Shown here: piece by piece, positions 11,901 through 23,900 of the stretch
How positions within the stretch are numbered: position 1 is the first letter of the stretch
Layout: the number at the start of each line of letters is the position of its first letter
Assembly (NCBI GenBank): GCA_027886175.1
Contig: JAJNNQ010000075.1
Coordinates: 82,191,001-82,255,000, forward strand
Origin: Phylloscopus collybita
Lineage: Eukaryota; Chordata; Aves; Passeriformes; Phylloscopidae
DNA: 64,000 nucleotides
Direction of reading: 5' to 3'
Notes under the pieces: generated by a model
The model's database searches: none
What the model was told of the DNA's origin: nothing
Seen by the model: the letters and a program-made list of their open reading frames with translations, nothing else
Program-made: the position numbers and the translations under genes

Positions 11901-14900
11901 AACAAGGCTTAGGGGGGAAAAAATCTATGAACCAGCCAGGACTGGAAAGTGCAAGCTAAAGGATGCAGTTATCTGGAGTAGTTTTACCTAAGGGTGCTCT
12001 TGTTAATAACCTCACATTTATCTATAGGACACCCTCTCTGTTTCGCCTGCTTTCTCTCTCTCTTTTCTCTATACATCCAAGGTTTATATTCAAAAGTGGA
12101 ATCTGACAGATTCTGACAGTTTCTAAAGGGCATCTGTAGTGCTAAGGTCAGAAACTCATGAGACAATAGTCACTGCAGAGCCCTGGGGGACAACATAGGA
12201 AAGACACTGAATAAACTTCTAAAGTTAGCAGTTTACGGGGTAGGTGCTCTAGCCAAAGACAAACTTGTATGTGGCATGTTATTGTCTCAGCTTTGTTTAT
12301 ATTTACAATATAAATAAAATATTAATGCTCCTTTTGTAATCAGGTATCAGCCACAGACAAATAAGGGTGTAATCATAGATTTGCTGTATACCAAATTATT
12401 TCTAAGAAAGCAAAGGATCAATATTCAGGGTCAGACCCAGTGCAGATTTAACCAGTAGAATGTAGCTTATACAGAAGATAGGCCCTTAAGTCCAAGATCA
12501 TGTATTTATTGGTATTTAACCCAGAAAAGGTAATTTTCTCCTCTCATTAACTTCCCAGTCACTTACATCTGCATCTCTACACAGGCTTAGAGATGCCTCA
12601 GCCTTTAGCTGCCTCAGTCAGCAGCTGAACTCCCACTTAGGGTAAGCACTGTTGTGAGGCAGAAGCTGTTTCCCTATCACAAGCACAGGACTGTAATCAG
12701 CTTCCCCTGTGCAAACTCACCTGGGGGATTTGGCCGCTCACAAAATGCAATTGCAGCTCTGAAATTCTTCTAAAACAGAGCTAGAGCATAAGTGACCAAC
12801 AGCTCCTTTGTATTGATAGTGATTAAAACACCCAATAGTAGACAACTGATTTCAGCACAGTCCTCCTCTAGTAGCATTTGGAGTCTTTACCATTTACCTC
12901 CCAACACAGCCTTAGTTCCAGAGGTGTGCTGCTATTCCTATCCTATCACTGTCCTCACAGGTGCTGAACAAGTGTCTGTGTGAAAACACAACTTCAAAGG
13001 AAAGTTGAGAGCCTCCTCTTCCCTTTGCCAGAATACTTTTACAGCCTGACCACAATCATATTCCCCTAGAAGATAAAAGAACTCTCCCACTTCCTAAGAA
13101 ACCATATGGTTGTTACAGAAAAGAAAGGACATCACCTCTGCTCTTTACTGTTTTCTTAAAAGCACAAACCTCACTCAGTTTAGTGAAATAAATTGTTCCA
13201 GTACATTTCTTTGGAAGACCTGACAATCTCAACCTTTCCCATAACCTTTCCCATAGCCCTAAGGATGGGTTTTATGTTCACCGCCATCCTTAGCATTTCG
13301 TTGTTGACTGACTGTGTGCAGCAGCATCAGATGCTCCCTGCTCTGCATTGCTGCACCTCTGGGTACCTAATCTGGCTCTAAGTCTTGGTGTCCTGGACTA
13401 GCCCTCCTCTAGGCACCAGAGGCCCCAAAAATAGGCATGGCAGAGCCTGGGGTTTAGGCATCAATGTCTTTTTTTAGGTCAAGCCAAGAGTGTAAATTCC
13501 CTACAAAGTGTTCCTATATGGAGAAAATACTTCCCAAAATGCTAAGTATTTTCATATCTTATTTATATATCCATGGGAGCTGAGGGACTACAGCACTTCA
13601 CAGGAGGCACTCAGCTTTGCAGGATGGGACTCTGAGGGACTCCACATCGGAAGATTAAAATAGCGCACTGCGAGTTGTTCCATACCGGTCACTATTTCTT
13701 CCCTTCACACACAGTGATAATTGCCAACACAATATCTTTTTACTGCTTTTTTATTAAACGCATACATTGTCTTCCCGCTAAAAATAAAGACTGGATGCAG
13801 ATCAATCAAGTTAATAGTGTGCTGATGTGCAAGTGCTGCGGCTGGGAAGGTGCCTGGCGCTGACACCCTTGCCCCCACCCCGAGAGGCATCCAGCAAGGA
13901 TGTGTCGCTAGCAAGGAATAATCCCATAGCAGCACATCCGCGGGCCGCGCTGCCGGCTGCTCCATGGCGGTGCTGGAGGCGTGAGGGGCTGGGAGGGCTG
14001 GGAGGGCTGGAGGGCGGAGAGCCGGGAGGCGGGAGCTGTGCGGGGCCAGCGGGAGCGCCTGGCAGCCCCGCGGCGCCCGCAGCGCTGCCCGGGCCGGCGC
14101 TCGCAGCTCCATCAGAGAAGTGTTGCTGCCACCTCACGTCCTCTCGCAGTAGTGTTAGCCCGAGGGGAAGGGACGAGGGCTGCCCTGCGGTCTGGGGGAG
14201 CGGGCGCGGCGGCGGCGTCTCCTCGCGTTCTGCGCTGGCAGCCCCAGCCCGGGTCCCGAAGGACTCATGCCAGGCTCAGGCCAGGCGGCCTCTAGGTCTG
14301 TGCGGTCAGGAACGCTCTGGAAAGCCCGTCTTGATGGATCTTTTAGCAAAGCACATCACTCCCAGCTTTTGTGCAGAGGTAGTCATCCTGAGCATGGCCT
14401 TCATTCAACATAGCACACTGTTCCCAAAAAGCTTTTCCTTGGAAGGCAACATTTTAATTTTGAACAGGCAACCTGTCCCGGAGCTGATGCATTTTAATTG
14501 ACTTGTTTAAAATTCACACCTTCTGTTAACCTAGATTCCACTTGGGTGAGTTTTACTCTGCCAGGAAAGGTGGGACTCGGTGCAGAGCCTGGTCCCATTC
14601 TTGGCACAGGGAACAGGACACAGGAGCAAGAGCCCTCCACCCTCTTTGTGAATTCTCTAACTGCCATTTTCTTTTGTTCCCCAAACGCCTTTCCACCCTC
14701 AATCTCAGGCTTAATTAGAACAGCTCTAATGAACATGGACCGAGAAGCAAAAGAGTATTACGAAGTGATTATCCAGGCCAAGGATATGGGTGGACAGCTG
14801 GGAGGATTAGCTGGAACGACCACAGTCAACATCACTCTCTCTGATGTCAATGACAATCCACCCAGATTTCCACAGAGTGAGTACCCGTGGTGCCACGACA

Positions 14901-17900
14901 GGCAAAAAGGGGTGGCTGAGTTTTGTGTCTGCTGTTTGCTCTCGTGACAGCCATTTTCAAACTCGGGATAGTGACTAGAGATGGGCAGAATTCCAGATTC
15001 AATATGGAACTCCCCTTCAGAAAAATGTCAAAAGGAATTATTCAACACCTTGCCTTTCAGAAAAAGTTTCTGAGCTCCAAAATTATCAAAAACAACATTT
15101 TTTTTAAAGGATGGGAAATTAATTTACAGAAAAAGGCAGGAAGGAGAACTTTTGTGTTTAGACTGCTTATGGCCATTGCCTTTGGCTACTAATTGCTGCT
15201 CTGATTGTCTTTTCATCCTATCTCCAGAGGATGTCTCTCAAATCAGGGACATGTGGTGGTGCTGGAAGTTGAAAGATAATTCATTCAACACTCCAGGCAG
15301 GCCACAGCAGGGGAGCATCTGAGAGCTGTGCTGCCAGTATGGAGTGGGCTGTCATACAGGCTGTCCTCCAGGAAAGGTTCATCTAAACCTTGGCAATATA
15401 CTGTTACACCCTGAGATATGTAACAGCCATACTTAATGGATGCAAAAATAGGCAACTCCACTCTTATCAGAAACAATATTTTGTATTTACAAAAGCGAAC
15501 TTCAAAACAAGATTTGCAATATTTTGCTCTTTGTTTATAAGATTTTTCATCACATTTATTTACATAATTCTACACTGCTGTTAAAAATTCGAAAGAAGCT
15601 TTTCAGTTTTGATTGGACCAAATCTTTCAAGGGATGTAATTTGGGATTTTTAGAGAAAACTGAGCCTTTTGGTGGTGTAAATCACTCTCAAGACATTTTG
15701 GTTTTGATGTTTTTCTCATTTAGCTGAGTTACACAAACTCCCCCAGTTCTTTTTGTTGGTATTCTTCCTCTACATCTGTTTCTGCATGTTGCACTGCTAA
15801 ATCAAAGTGTTTCACTAAGATCAGCAAGAAATCTCATCTTCCACTTTTTTTCTGTTAGAGCAACTTCTTGAGCACACCATTGCCAACTGTGTTTTGAAAG
15901 TGGCATGAATTGTAACTGGTATCAAAGTCTTGATTAAGAAAAATTACAATTCGTCAAATCCCATCCTTGTGTTATTCTGCCTTGTAAATCTTAATAGTTG
16001 GTGCAGTCAACAGAGGGGGTGCAGCAAGGAAGGTTTGAAAATAAAGCATGATGCCAGAGAAGTTAAGGTACAACATTTGTATTTTCAAAATAGCAGGTTG
16101 TCCTTTCCCCAGTCTTGCTGCTAAGCAAATTAGCAATGCAACAAATGTGCTCAAGACAGTATTTGTAGGGAGAGGCAATTCATTTTGATAGAGTAACTGG
16201 TAAATTTGAAAGAAACAGGCAAGCTCCTGAGCTTTCTTCAGGGCTGAAAAGAAGTTTGTAGGGACTTGAGAAAGGATTTGTGGTGCTCAAAACTTATGCT
16301 TATTCCTGCTGTAGAAACTGATCTAATAAAAAGATGCCTGTCCTATTAAATCTGTTCCATATCCTGCTTTATATCATGCCTGCAACAGCACTGGTGTTAA
16401 TTGCCCTATTTTTCTAGTTGAAGTTCCTATCTTCAGTTGTACTGCTGTTAAAAAAAAAAAAAAATTCAACAGACCTGTTGCTATAACAAACACCTAAATA
16501 AAACTTGCCCAGGAAACTTAGCTGGGCTGTAGTTTTTCAGAGGAAATCACATGTGTGTCACAGCTTTGGGACAAGTACTACAGACTCTCTGCAGGCCATG
16601 CAGTGTTGTTGCCTCCCTGATCCACTCTTTGCATTACTTTGCAGTTTTTTTGGTTCCTCTTCACAGCCTGTTTTTTGTCCTCTCTCCCTCTGTGCTGCTT
16701 GTGCCAGAGCATTATCAGATGAGTGTGCTGGAGTCTGCTCCCATCAGCTCCACCGTGGGCCGTGTGGTTGCTAAAGACCTGGACGAAGGCATTAATGCAG
16801 AGATGAAGTACAGCCTTGTGGATGGAGATGGACTGGATGTCTTTGATATTAACACTGATCCTAATTACCAAGTTGGCATCATCACTGTGAGAAAGGTAAA
16901 AAACATCCTTTTTATAGTATTTTTTATGGCTAACAGTCCTTGTTACATTTTATGTGTGGAATATTCCCTTACCCCTGCAGTAACTTGGTTCCCATTACGT
17001 GACAGTAGCCCCTTTCCAGCTGTAAAACACAATTTCTTTAACATTTATTGCTAAAATATGAAAGCAGACTGCATTCCTAGGAACAACTTCTATAAAGCGG
17101 GAACAGCATTAGCATAAACATGTCTTTTCCCACCAAAGGAATGCTCTGATTTCCCATTTATCTATTTAAATATTCTCTGTAGCTTAATTATCCTACAATG
17201 CAAGAAATTAGATCAATATTTGCAGTTGAACTGTACATATTTTTCACTCGGGTGTTCCACAAACAATAATAAAGCATGCCTTGGAATTATTTATAAACCA
17301 ATAAAACCCAGGCAGTGTTGTTGTTTTTTTTAATTGCTGCTTGAAGATCCATAAATGCTAATTAGGCTAGAGGAAGCTGTCTCTAAAATGGCAGCTGTGA
17401 AACTGCTGGTACTCTGTACCACAGGCTATGCAGGAAGGCATCGAGTATTTTGCTTAGGCTCCCTGCTACAGGATATTTATTCTACAATCTTACATAAATG
17501 TTAGAAGTTCAACTCTGTTTCTAGGTTATGAAATTGTAACCATATTTCTGCCTAAGCATATCTAGTGTACTAATAAGGAAGTAGAGTTTCCATTTAAATA
17601 GCCTGGGATTAAATTGTGCACTAAAATGGAACAATACAGGGGAGAGCTTTGACCTTGCAAGCCTCTATGCCCTACAGCAAAGCATTTAAGCATGTATTTA
17701 TGGTCACCTTTCCCTGGCTCGTTTCTTGTGCATATTAGTCCCTAAAGTGTATCTTCTGGAATGAAATGGATGTTGAATGCAAACTCTAATGTAATTTTCC
17801 ACTCATTTATCAATGAAAGAAAGTAGTTTCTTTGGAGTAAATGTGTCAATAAGCTTGACCTTTGTTATTACGAATACAGTTTTGCTTCATGTTCATGTAT

Positions 17901-20900
17901 GTCCGGAGGAGTTACAAAATGTATCAATCATACCAGATACGTACTGGCATCAGGTACGTATTATCAATCCACCTACTGCACATAAACATTTGTAATGTTT
18001 TGTGTCTCTAACTTTATGTAATGCTGTGGTTATCAATAGCCAAACACTGGGAAGGTTGTCCTTTGAATCCAGTCAAGAAACAAAAATATTCAACTGGTGT
18101 CAATACAGAAGGTTATCAAAATGGGGGAGAGGGGAGAGAGAATTTCTAAACCAAGATTGAAATCTTATTTAAAAGTAAGCAAAACTTTCCTTTTAATTTT
18201 TCTTGGCATATTTCCCAAGCAAAATAATTAGTACTTCTAACACGGGCATCAGAAAGCCAGAATTTACAGTTACTGACAAGACTGTTGCTTGTGGTGTTGT
18301 GACTACTGATCACACCCTACTAATCCCACAAAATGCTGAGCACCTCCTGAAGATTTACAGTTCCTTCCAAGTTCCATGCCTGGGAGACTGATGCTCACCC
18401 TACCTTCCTCTTTTCCCTGCCTTCCCTTTTGCACTGCCCATGGCAGGCAGGGTGGTGGGTCACCCAGCCAGCACAGCACACAAGAGAGCCCTGTCCTGTC
18501 CTGCCTTCCTCCCTGATGATGCCTCATCAATCACTTTCTCACAGTGGGTCTTGCTAAATTCCCCCCTGCATGGTGCCACCTCTCAGTGTCTGTGACAGCA
18601 CTGGCAGAAGGAGGACAAGGACAAGGAGTGCTTTCCATGGGCTGCCTCTCCTCTTGGCTGTGTTTTGCAGCATGCTAAGTTCACGGGAGAAGGCAACTTG
18701 CCTACCCTCCCCATGGGACCAGAATTGGGAAGAGGTTTGAATGCACCCATGAGAGACAAATCTGATGAGAGAGACAGTGGTGTTGAGACATTAGCACAGG
18801 AGGGAAATGGGAGGGAAAGTTGTCTTTGACAATAAAGACAAACAGGAGCATCAAAAACGTGATGGCTGAGCACACCTGTCTGATTTTTCTCATTTTTCTA
18901 ACTTGATCTAGGTGATTATGTGTTTTAATAATGTAATTGGGTTTTACAGCTGTTAAGTGTGTCCGTGATTTAACTGCTTTTTTACAATTTGGCTTTTTAG
19001 TGTACATGTAGTGTTTCTCATCCAGTTTTCTTCATGTGGGAAACAAATATAATGGCTTCTTTCTTAGTATACGCTTAGGCACATACCTTGGCACATTCCA
19101 TGCCAGATGGACAATAAGTGTTGCTTGGTTCTGTGACTATCTTATTGCTATTTTTACAGTGTATAAATATGCAACTGGTAGACAATAATGACTCTGCAGC
19201 CAGGGATATTATGTTTGTAGACCAAACATAATATGTTTGTAGACCAAACCCTTGCTGACAAGTGCTATGCCTGCTAATGTAGTAGTAGTAGTTGCTAATG
19301 TACCAGGTGGAACTAAAGGCAGCAGGAGCAGGTTTCAGATCACCTGTTGGTAGCTGCTGCCACAGACTGCACAGTTTGTACTGCCTCACTCACTGCACAG
19401 CATCTCCAGCAATACTGGACCATCATGCCCCCAGCACAACAAACCAGTTCCCATTCCAGTCTTCATTCCTCACTCTCATGTACTAAATGCTGAGCGATTT
19501 TCAGTTTAATAATTTCAAGGATGCCAGTCTTTAGTCGGGCATTCCTATGCAGGACATCAGTACTGGTAACTTACTGTGAAGGCATGAGCTTGGATATGTT
19601 ACTGCAACATTTCCACTTCTGAAGAAGGAAGCTGTTGTGGCAGCAGACAAATACTGAAGACTTGATTGAATTCAGGAGGTGTTTTGAGGCCCATAGTATA
19701 CACTGCTGCCATGCCTGAGCATGGAAATCCTCTGTTGATGCTGCATAAACTAATACACACCTCATGGCTGCAGAACTGGCCAGCTGCCCCATTGAGCATG
19801 GCAAGAAAGAAAGGGGTTATGACTGGCAAAGGAGAACTTTACTGCCACAATAATGGTCTTTGCACCTTTGACTTCCAATTTCTCTGCCATCTTCCTCCTC
19901 TTTTATTTTCCTGCCCATCTCTGTGTGTCAGTCTGGTAGTTGGTCTTCAAACAGAAAGAGCTGAAGAGAAGAAGCAAAGGGGTTGGATGGGAACCAGAGA
20001 TATCTTACTGCAGTCTAAATGAACTGCTGCTGTGTGTGGTAATTCCACACATGAGGCTCAAATCCTTATGCCCAAATAAAGCCACTCTTTTTGAAAACTA
20101 TTCATATAGCAAAGAGGGGTATGCCCCACTGGGTGACCCTGAGATTAGTCATTTCTTTCCTGGTCCAAAGTTTGTCTTGCTCAGAATCTGTGCAAGCTAG
20201 GGGAATTTAGATGTGCTGGTTTTCAGCATCAGACCTACCCAGATTATTCAAGTAAAAGGTTGTGACCATTTAACCACAGTGCAATTGCTTGCAACTTCTG
20301 ACTGCAACTTGAGAAGTGTGACTGTATCCTCTGTGAGCTGTACTTCATCTGGTGACTTTTTTTTATATTTTGCACTGATCCTTCCATACTGTTTTTCTGG
20401 TTTGTCAAATCCTTACAGTTATCTCTTACCAAGACTGGTAAGTAGCACATTAAATATGGAATTTTTCATTCAGTTCTAAGAAGGTTTTGGAGACACCTTA
20501 TTTTCTTCAGGGATCTTTGAAAAGAAGATGGAAGGGAGATGAAAAATTTAATTATTGCGAGGTTCGGTGTCAGCATTAGTTATTTCTGTATCCATGTATA
20601 CCAAATAAGTAGTTTTATCTAGATAGGAAATCAAATTTATGTAACTACTAACAGAGGAAGCTGGCCCCCTTTATCCATTGTCTCAGGAAGGAAAATAAAG
20701 GGAAAAAGGGAAAAGGGAAAAGGAGACCATTCTCTCTCCCTGCTTCTAATAATACTTGGGTATTTAATATTTCACATTTCATATGAAGTGAAAGAGTTCC
20801 CACAGGAAGATATCAGAGATACTTTATAATTAAACTGCTTTGAAATTAAACTGTTCTCTAGACAGGGAGCAGATTCAAATCCTAGCGTTCATCATATGCG

Positions 20901-23900
20901 GATGGTGAACTCATGTCTAGAATACTTACTGAAAGGAGAAGGTGAGAAAACCTCACTTCTAGGAAGGATGGATTACAGATAAAAACTGTAAGAACTTGCA
21001 AGAGTTCTTGTTCCATGTTCCCAGCTCCCACTGAAGCCCTTTATCAGCTTGGCAGACAGGGGTCTGGGAGACAAGACTCCAGTGTCCTCAGAGAAAAAAA
21101 GAGGATGCTAACAGGGACCTCTCCCTCCTGTATGAGCATCCTTGCTCCTGCCACTGGGCCCATTGAGGAACCAACTATCTTACCTTATTTTCAGGTACTC
21201 CCATCACTGTCTGTTTCTTCATATATTTTCCTCAAAGTGGCATAAAACAGGTTGTGTGGATTACAATGCAATGGTGTGGTAGCTGCTTATATTTTCATTT
21301 TAGCAAGAAGAGTGAAAGCAAATGTATTTTGAAGTGATCTGCAAGTATTTCTCCTGGCCTTTTCAGCTCAACTATAAAATTAAAGATAGAAAAAGTATAC
21401 AGGGCCATTTCTAATACTCCTGTCTTTCAACGCTTTTTCTACATCTGCAAATATTTATCCTTATTGCACTTGAAATTAAAAGTAATAACAATATGGCTCA
21501 GTGTGCCTGATGGTAGATGTATTTTTTCCCCTCAGCCTTTAAGTTTTGAGAGCAAGAAAAGCTACACCTTGAAAGTAGAGGGTGCCAACCCTCACCTGGA
21601 AATGCGGTTCCTGAACCTGGGTCCCTTCCGTGACACCACCACTGTCCACATCAGTGTGGAGGATGTGGATGAGCCTCCTGTCTTTGAGCCCAGCATCTAC
21701 TTTGTGGAAGTGCCCGAGGATGTAGAGATTGGGACCACCATACAGATCATTTCTGCCAAGGACCCAGACGTGACCAACAACTCCATCAGGTCTGTCCTCT
21801 CTGTGTGTTGCCCCACGAGTGCTCCTTAGTACATCTGGTTGGTGGGGCAGTAATGGGTGAGGGTCACTCTCTCTCTTTCCAGCCAGTAGTAGTCATCAAT
21901 GGGTTTAGCAAACCAGACCTCACACACTGAGGGCTCTGAAAAAGCAATGCAGGAGCTCCCCCTGCTCTGTGGTGTGGAGGACATCCGCATCAAGCCTTGC
22001 AATGAGCCAGTCAGGCATGTCCTGATAGTGCACATTAAAAACAAACCCCAGAACCTTGCCTTTCCTGGCACAAAACCTGACAGCATCGCTGAGAATCTGC
22101 TGCCATCCTGATGGCAAGGTGGTCAACTTGCTCCTCCTTTCTCCCCCTTCTCTTTCAAAGCTTGCCCTTGTCAACAAGCTCAAACATGCAGCTGCTTTTG
22201 GAGTAGACTGAATGCATGCTAATAAATATTCAAGAACTGCTAAATTACCTAGTGCCTGGTCAAAGATGCGGAGCTAGATATTCCCATAAGGTGGTAAGAA
22301 AGTTAAAGGTGTATTTACAGCCATGGGAGCTTCATAGCTGCAGCTCAGCAAGGAGCCAAAGGAGCAGATTTGTGTGATCATAGCACTCTTTTCCATGGTG
22401 GCTGCCAGCCATTGCCGGCTCCATTCATCAGAGGAGGCTGTTCTCCTCCAAGGCCAACACACACAGAAATTTTCACTACCTGCAGAAGCAACTAGTGACT
22501 GCACATTGATTATCCCAGCAGGTCGTCTGCTCCTCTCATCTGAGAGTTTTGGGTGTTGAGCTGCTGTTTGACTACCCATGCATTGGTCCAGCTTCTGAGA
22601 TGCCTGTGTTCAGAAACAGTCCTGGGAAATACAGGAGGCAGTTAAAACACTGAGTATTAAGATTTTTTTGAAGAAAGTAAAATCTAAATGAGCGATTCTG
22701 GGGGCTTCAGCTAGGAGATCTGAGCAGACACAAAGGCTGTTCTTAATAGTATTGCACTCTGTGTTGCTGGTCTAATTATTTTTTCATCTCTGCTGTCTTA
22801 ATATACCTATCTTTTCTGCCTACATTATAAGGTTATCATACTTCTCATGACATTACCTCAAATTCCTCAGTAAAACTATTATACTGTCTGCATCACAATT
22901 TCATTACCCTAAACTTTTTTCCACTCACATCCTGTTTTGCTGATTACTGTCAGGCATCATCCAAACCCTGCAATGCAAACAGCTCTCTGCTAATCTGCTT
23001 AAAATAGTATAAGAATAATTCTGAGGGTAATACCCTCTATCAGAGGGTAGAACTGATCATTGTTACTTTTAATGAGGTTTTTTCTTAGTCTTTTTCATAG
23101 CTTTGCAGTGACTGCCCTTGATGAACAACACTCTATAAAGCACATAATCCATCAACAAAGATACATTAAAAAAAAAAAGTTGTAAATATGCACAGACTCT
23201 TTTGTAACTCTGTTCCTTGACAACTCCCCTGTCCTTTCTTCCCTCATTCTTTTCCCTCCTTTTCCCCTATGCTGAGGTAAAGAAACAGGTGAAAAAAGTA
23301 AGAATAAATACCATTTGTAATGCTACCTAAAATGCAAATACTAAAGAATTGGTTCTTTTCTCCTGTCTCCTCCATTCATTTCAATTCAGTGCAGTATCAG
23401 TCTGGCAATGATTTAAGCTTGCACTGAATTCACTTTGCACAGGGCAAGGCAAGAAAAGAAGACAATAATCTCAGATACACACTATGTTGTACAAGCTGAA
23501 ATCCATCTCAAATTTAAACTGCGATCTGGCTCAAATCCTCACTTTCCCAGCATCCAGTACCTGGCTCCCACACTGTGAAATTCTGATGGCTGGAAATATG
23601 CCATGATTGTTGTTGAATTATTCAGGAAGACTATCTAAATAGTACAGTAGAAACAACTTTGCATGAGCATGTACTATTAACAAGAGAACTTAGCTGGAGA
23701 ATCTAGAAAAAGATCCACCTGTGCCTCTTGACACTGGTGCTTAATTCTGAACCACTAATCACAAGGCTATATTCAATTTCAGATACTTGTTGACCTTAAA
23801 ATGTCAGCAAGAAATCCTTTTTATAGCCCTCATAGAAGAATAATTATTATACCAAAATATAGGAACACTCATTGTCTAAATAAATCCAATGCCTGAGAAA

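Noticed and set aside
13827..14501. 224-codon open frame across the intron 4 CpG island
   Set aside because: It is rich in P, G, A and R as expected for CpG-rich DNA, lacks any recognised domain, and overlapping frames on the other strand are equally open.
16551..16707. Possible 5' extension of the EC3 coding exon
   Set aside because: The frame is open upstream, but the phase, the family exon length of 188 nt and the AG at 16,706-16,707 fix the true start at 16,708.
21920..22183. Minus-strand open frame of 87 codons in intron 7 with a fairly protein-like composition
   Set aside because: No family is recognised, it partly overlaps other open frames on both strands, and there is no promoter or splice evidence; treated as chance.
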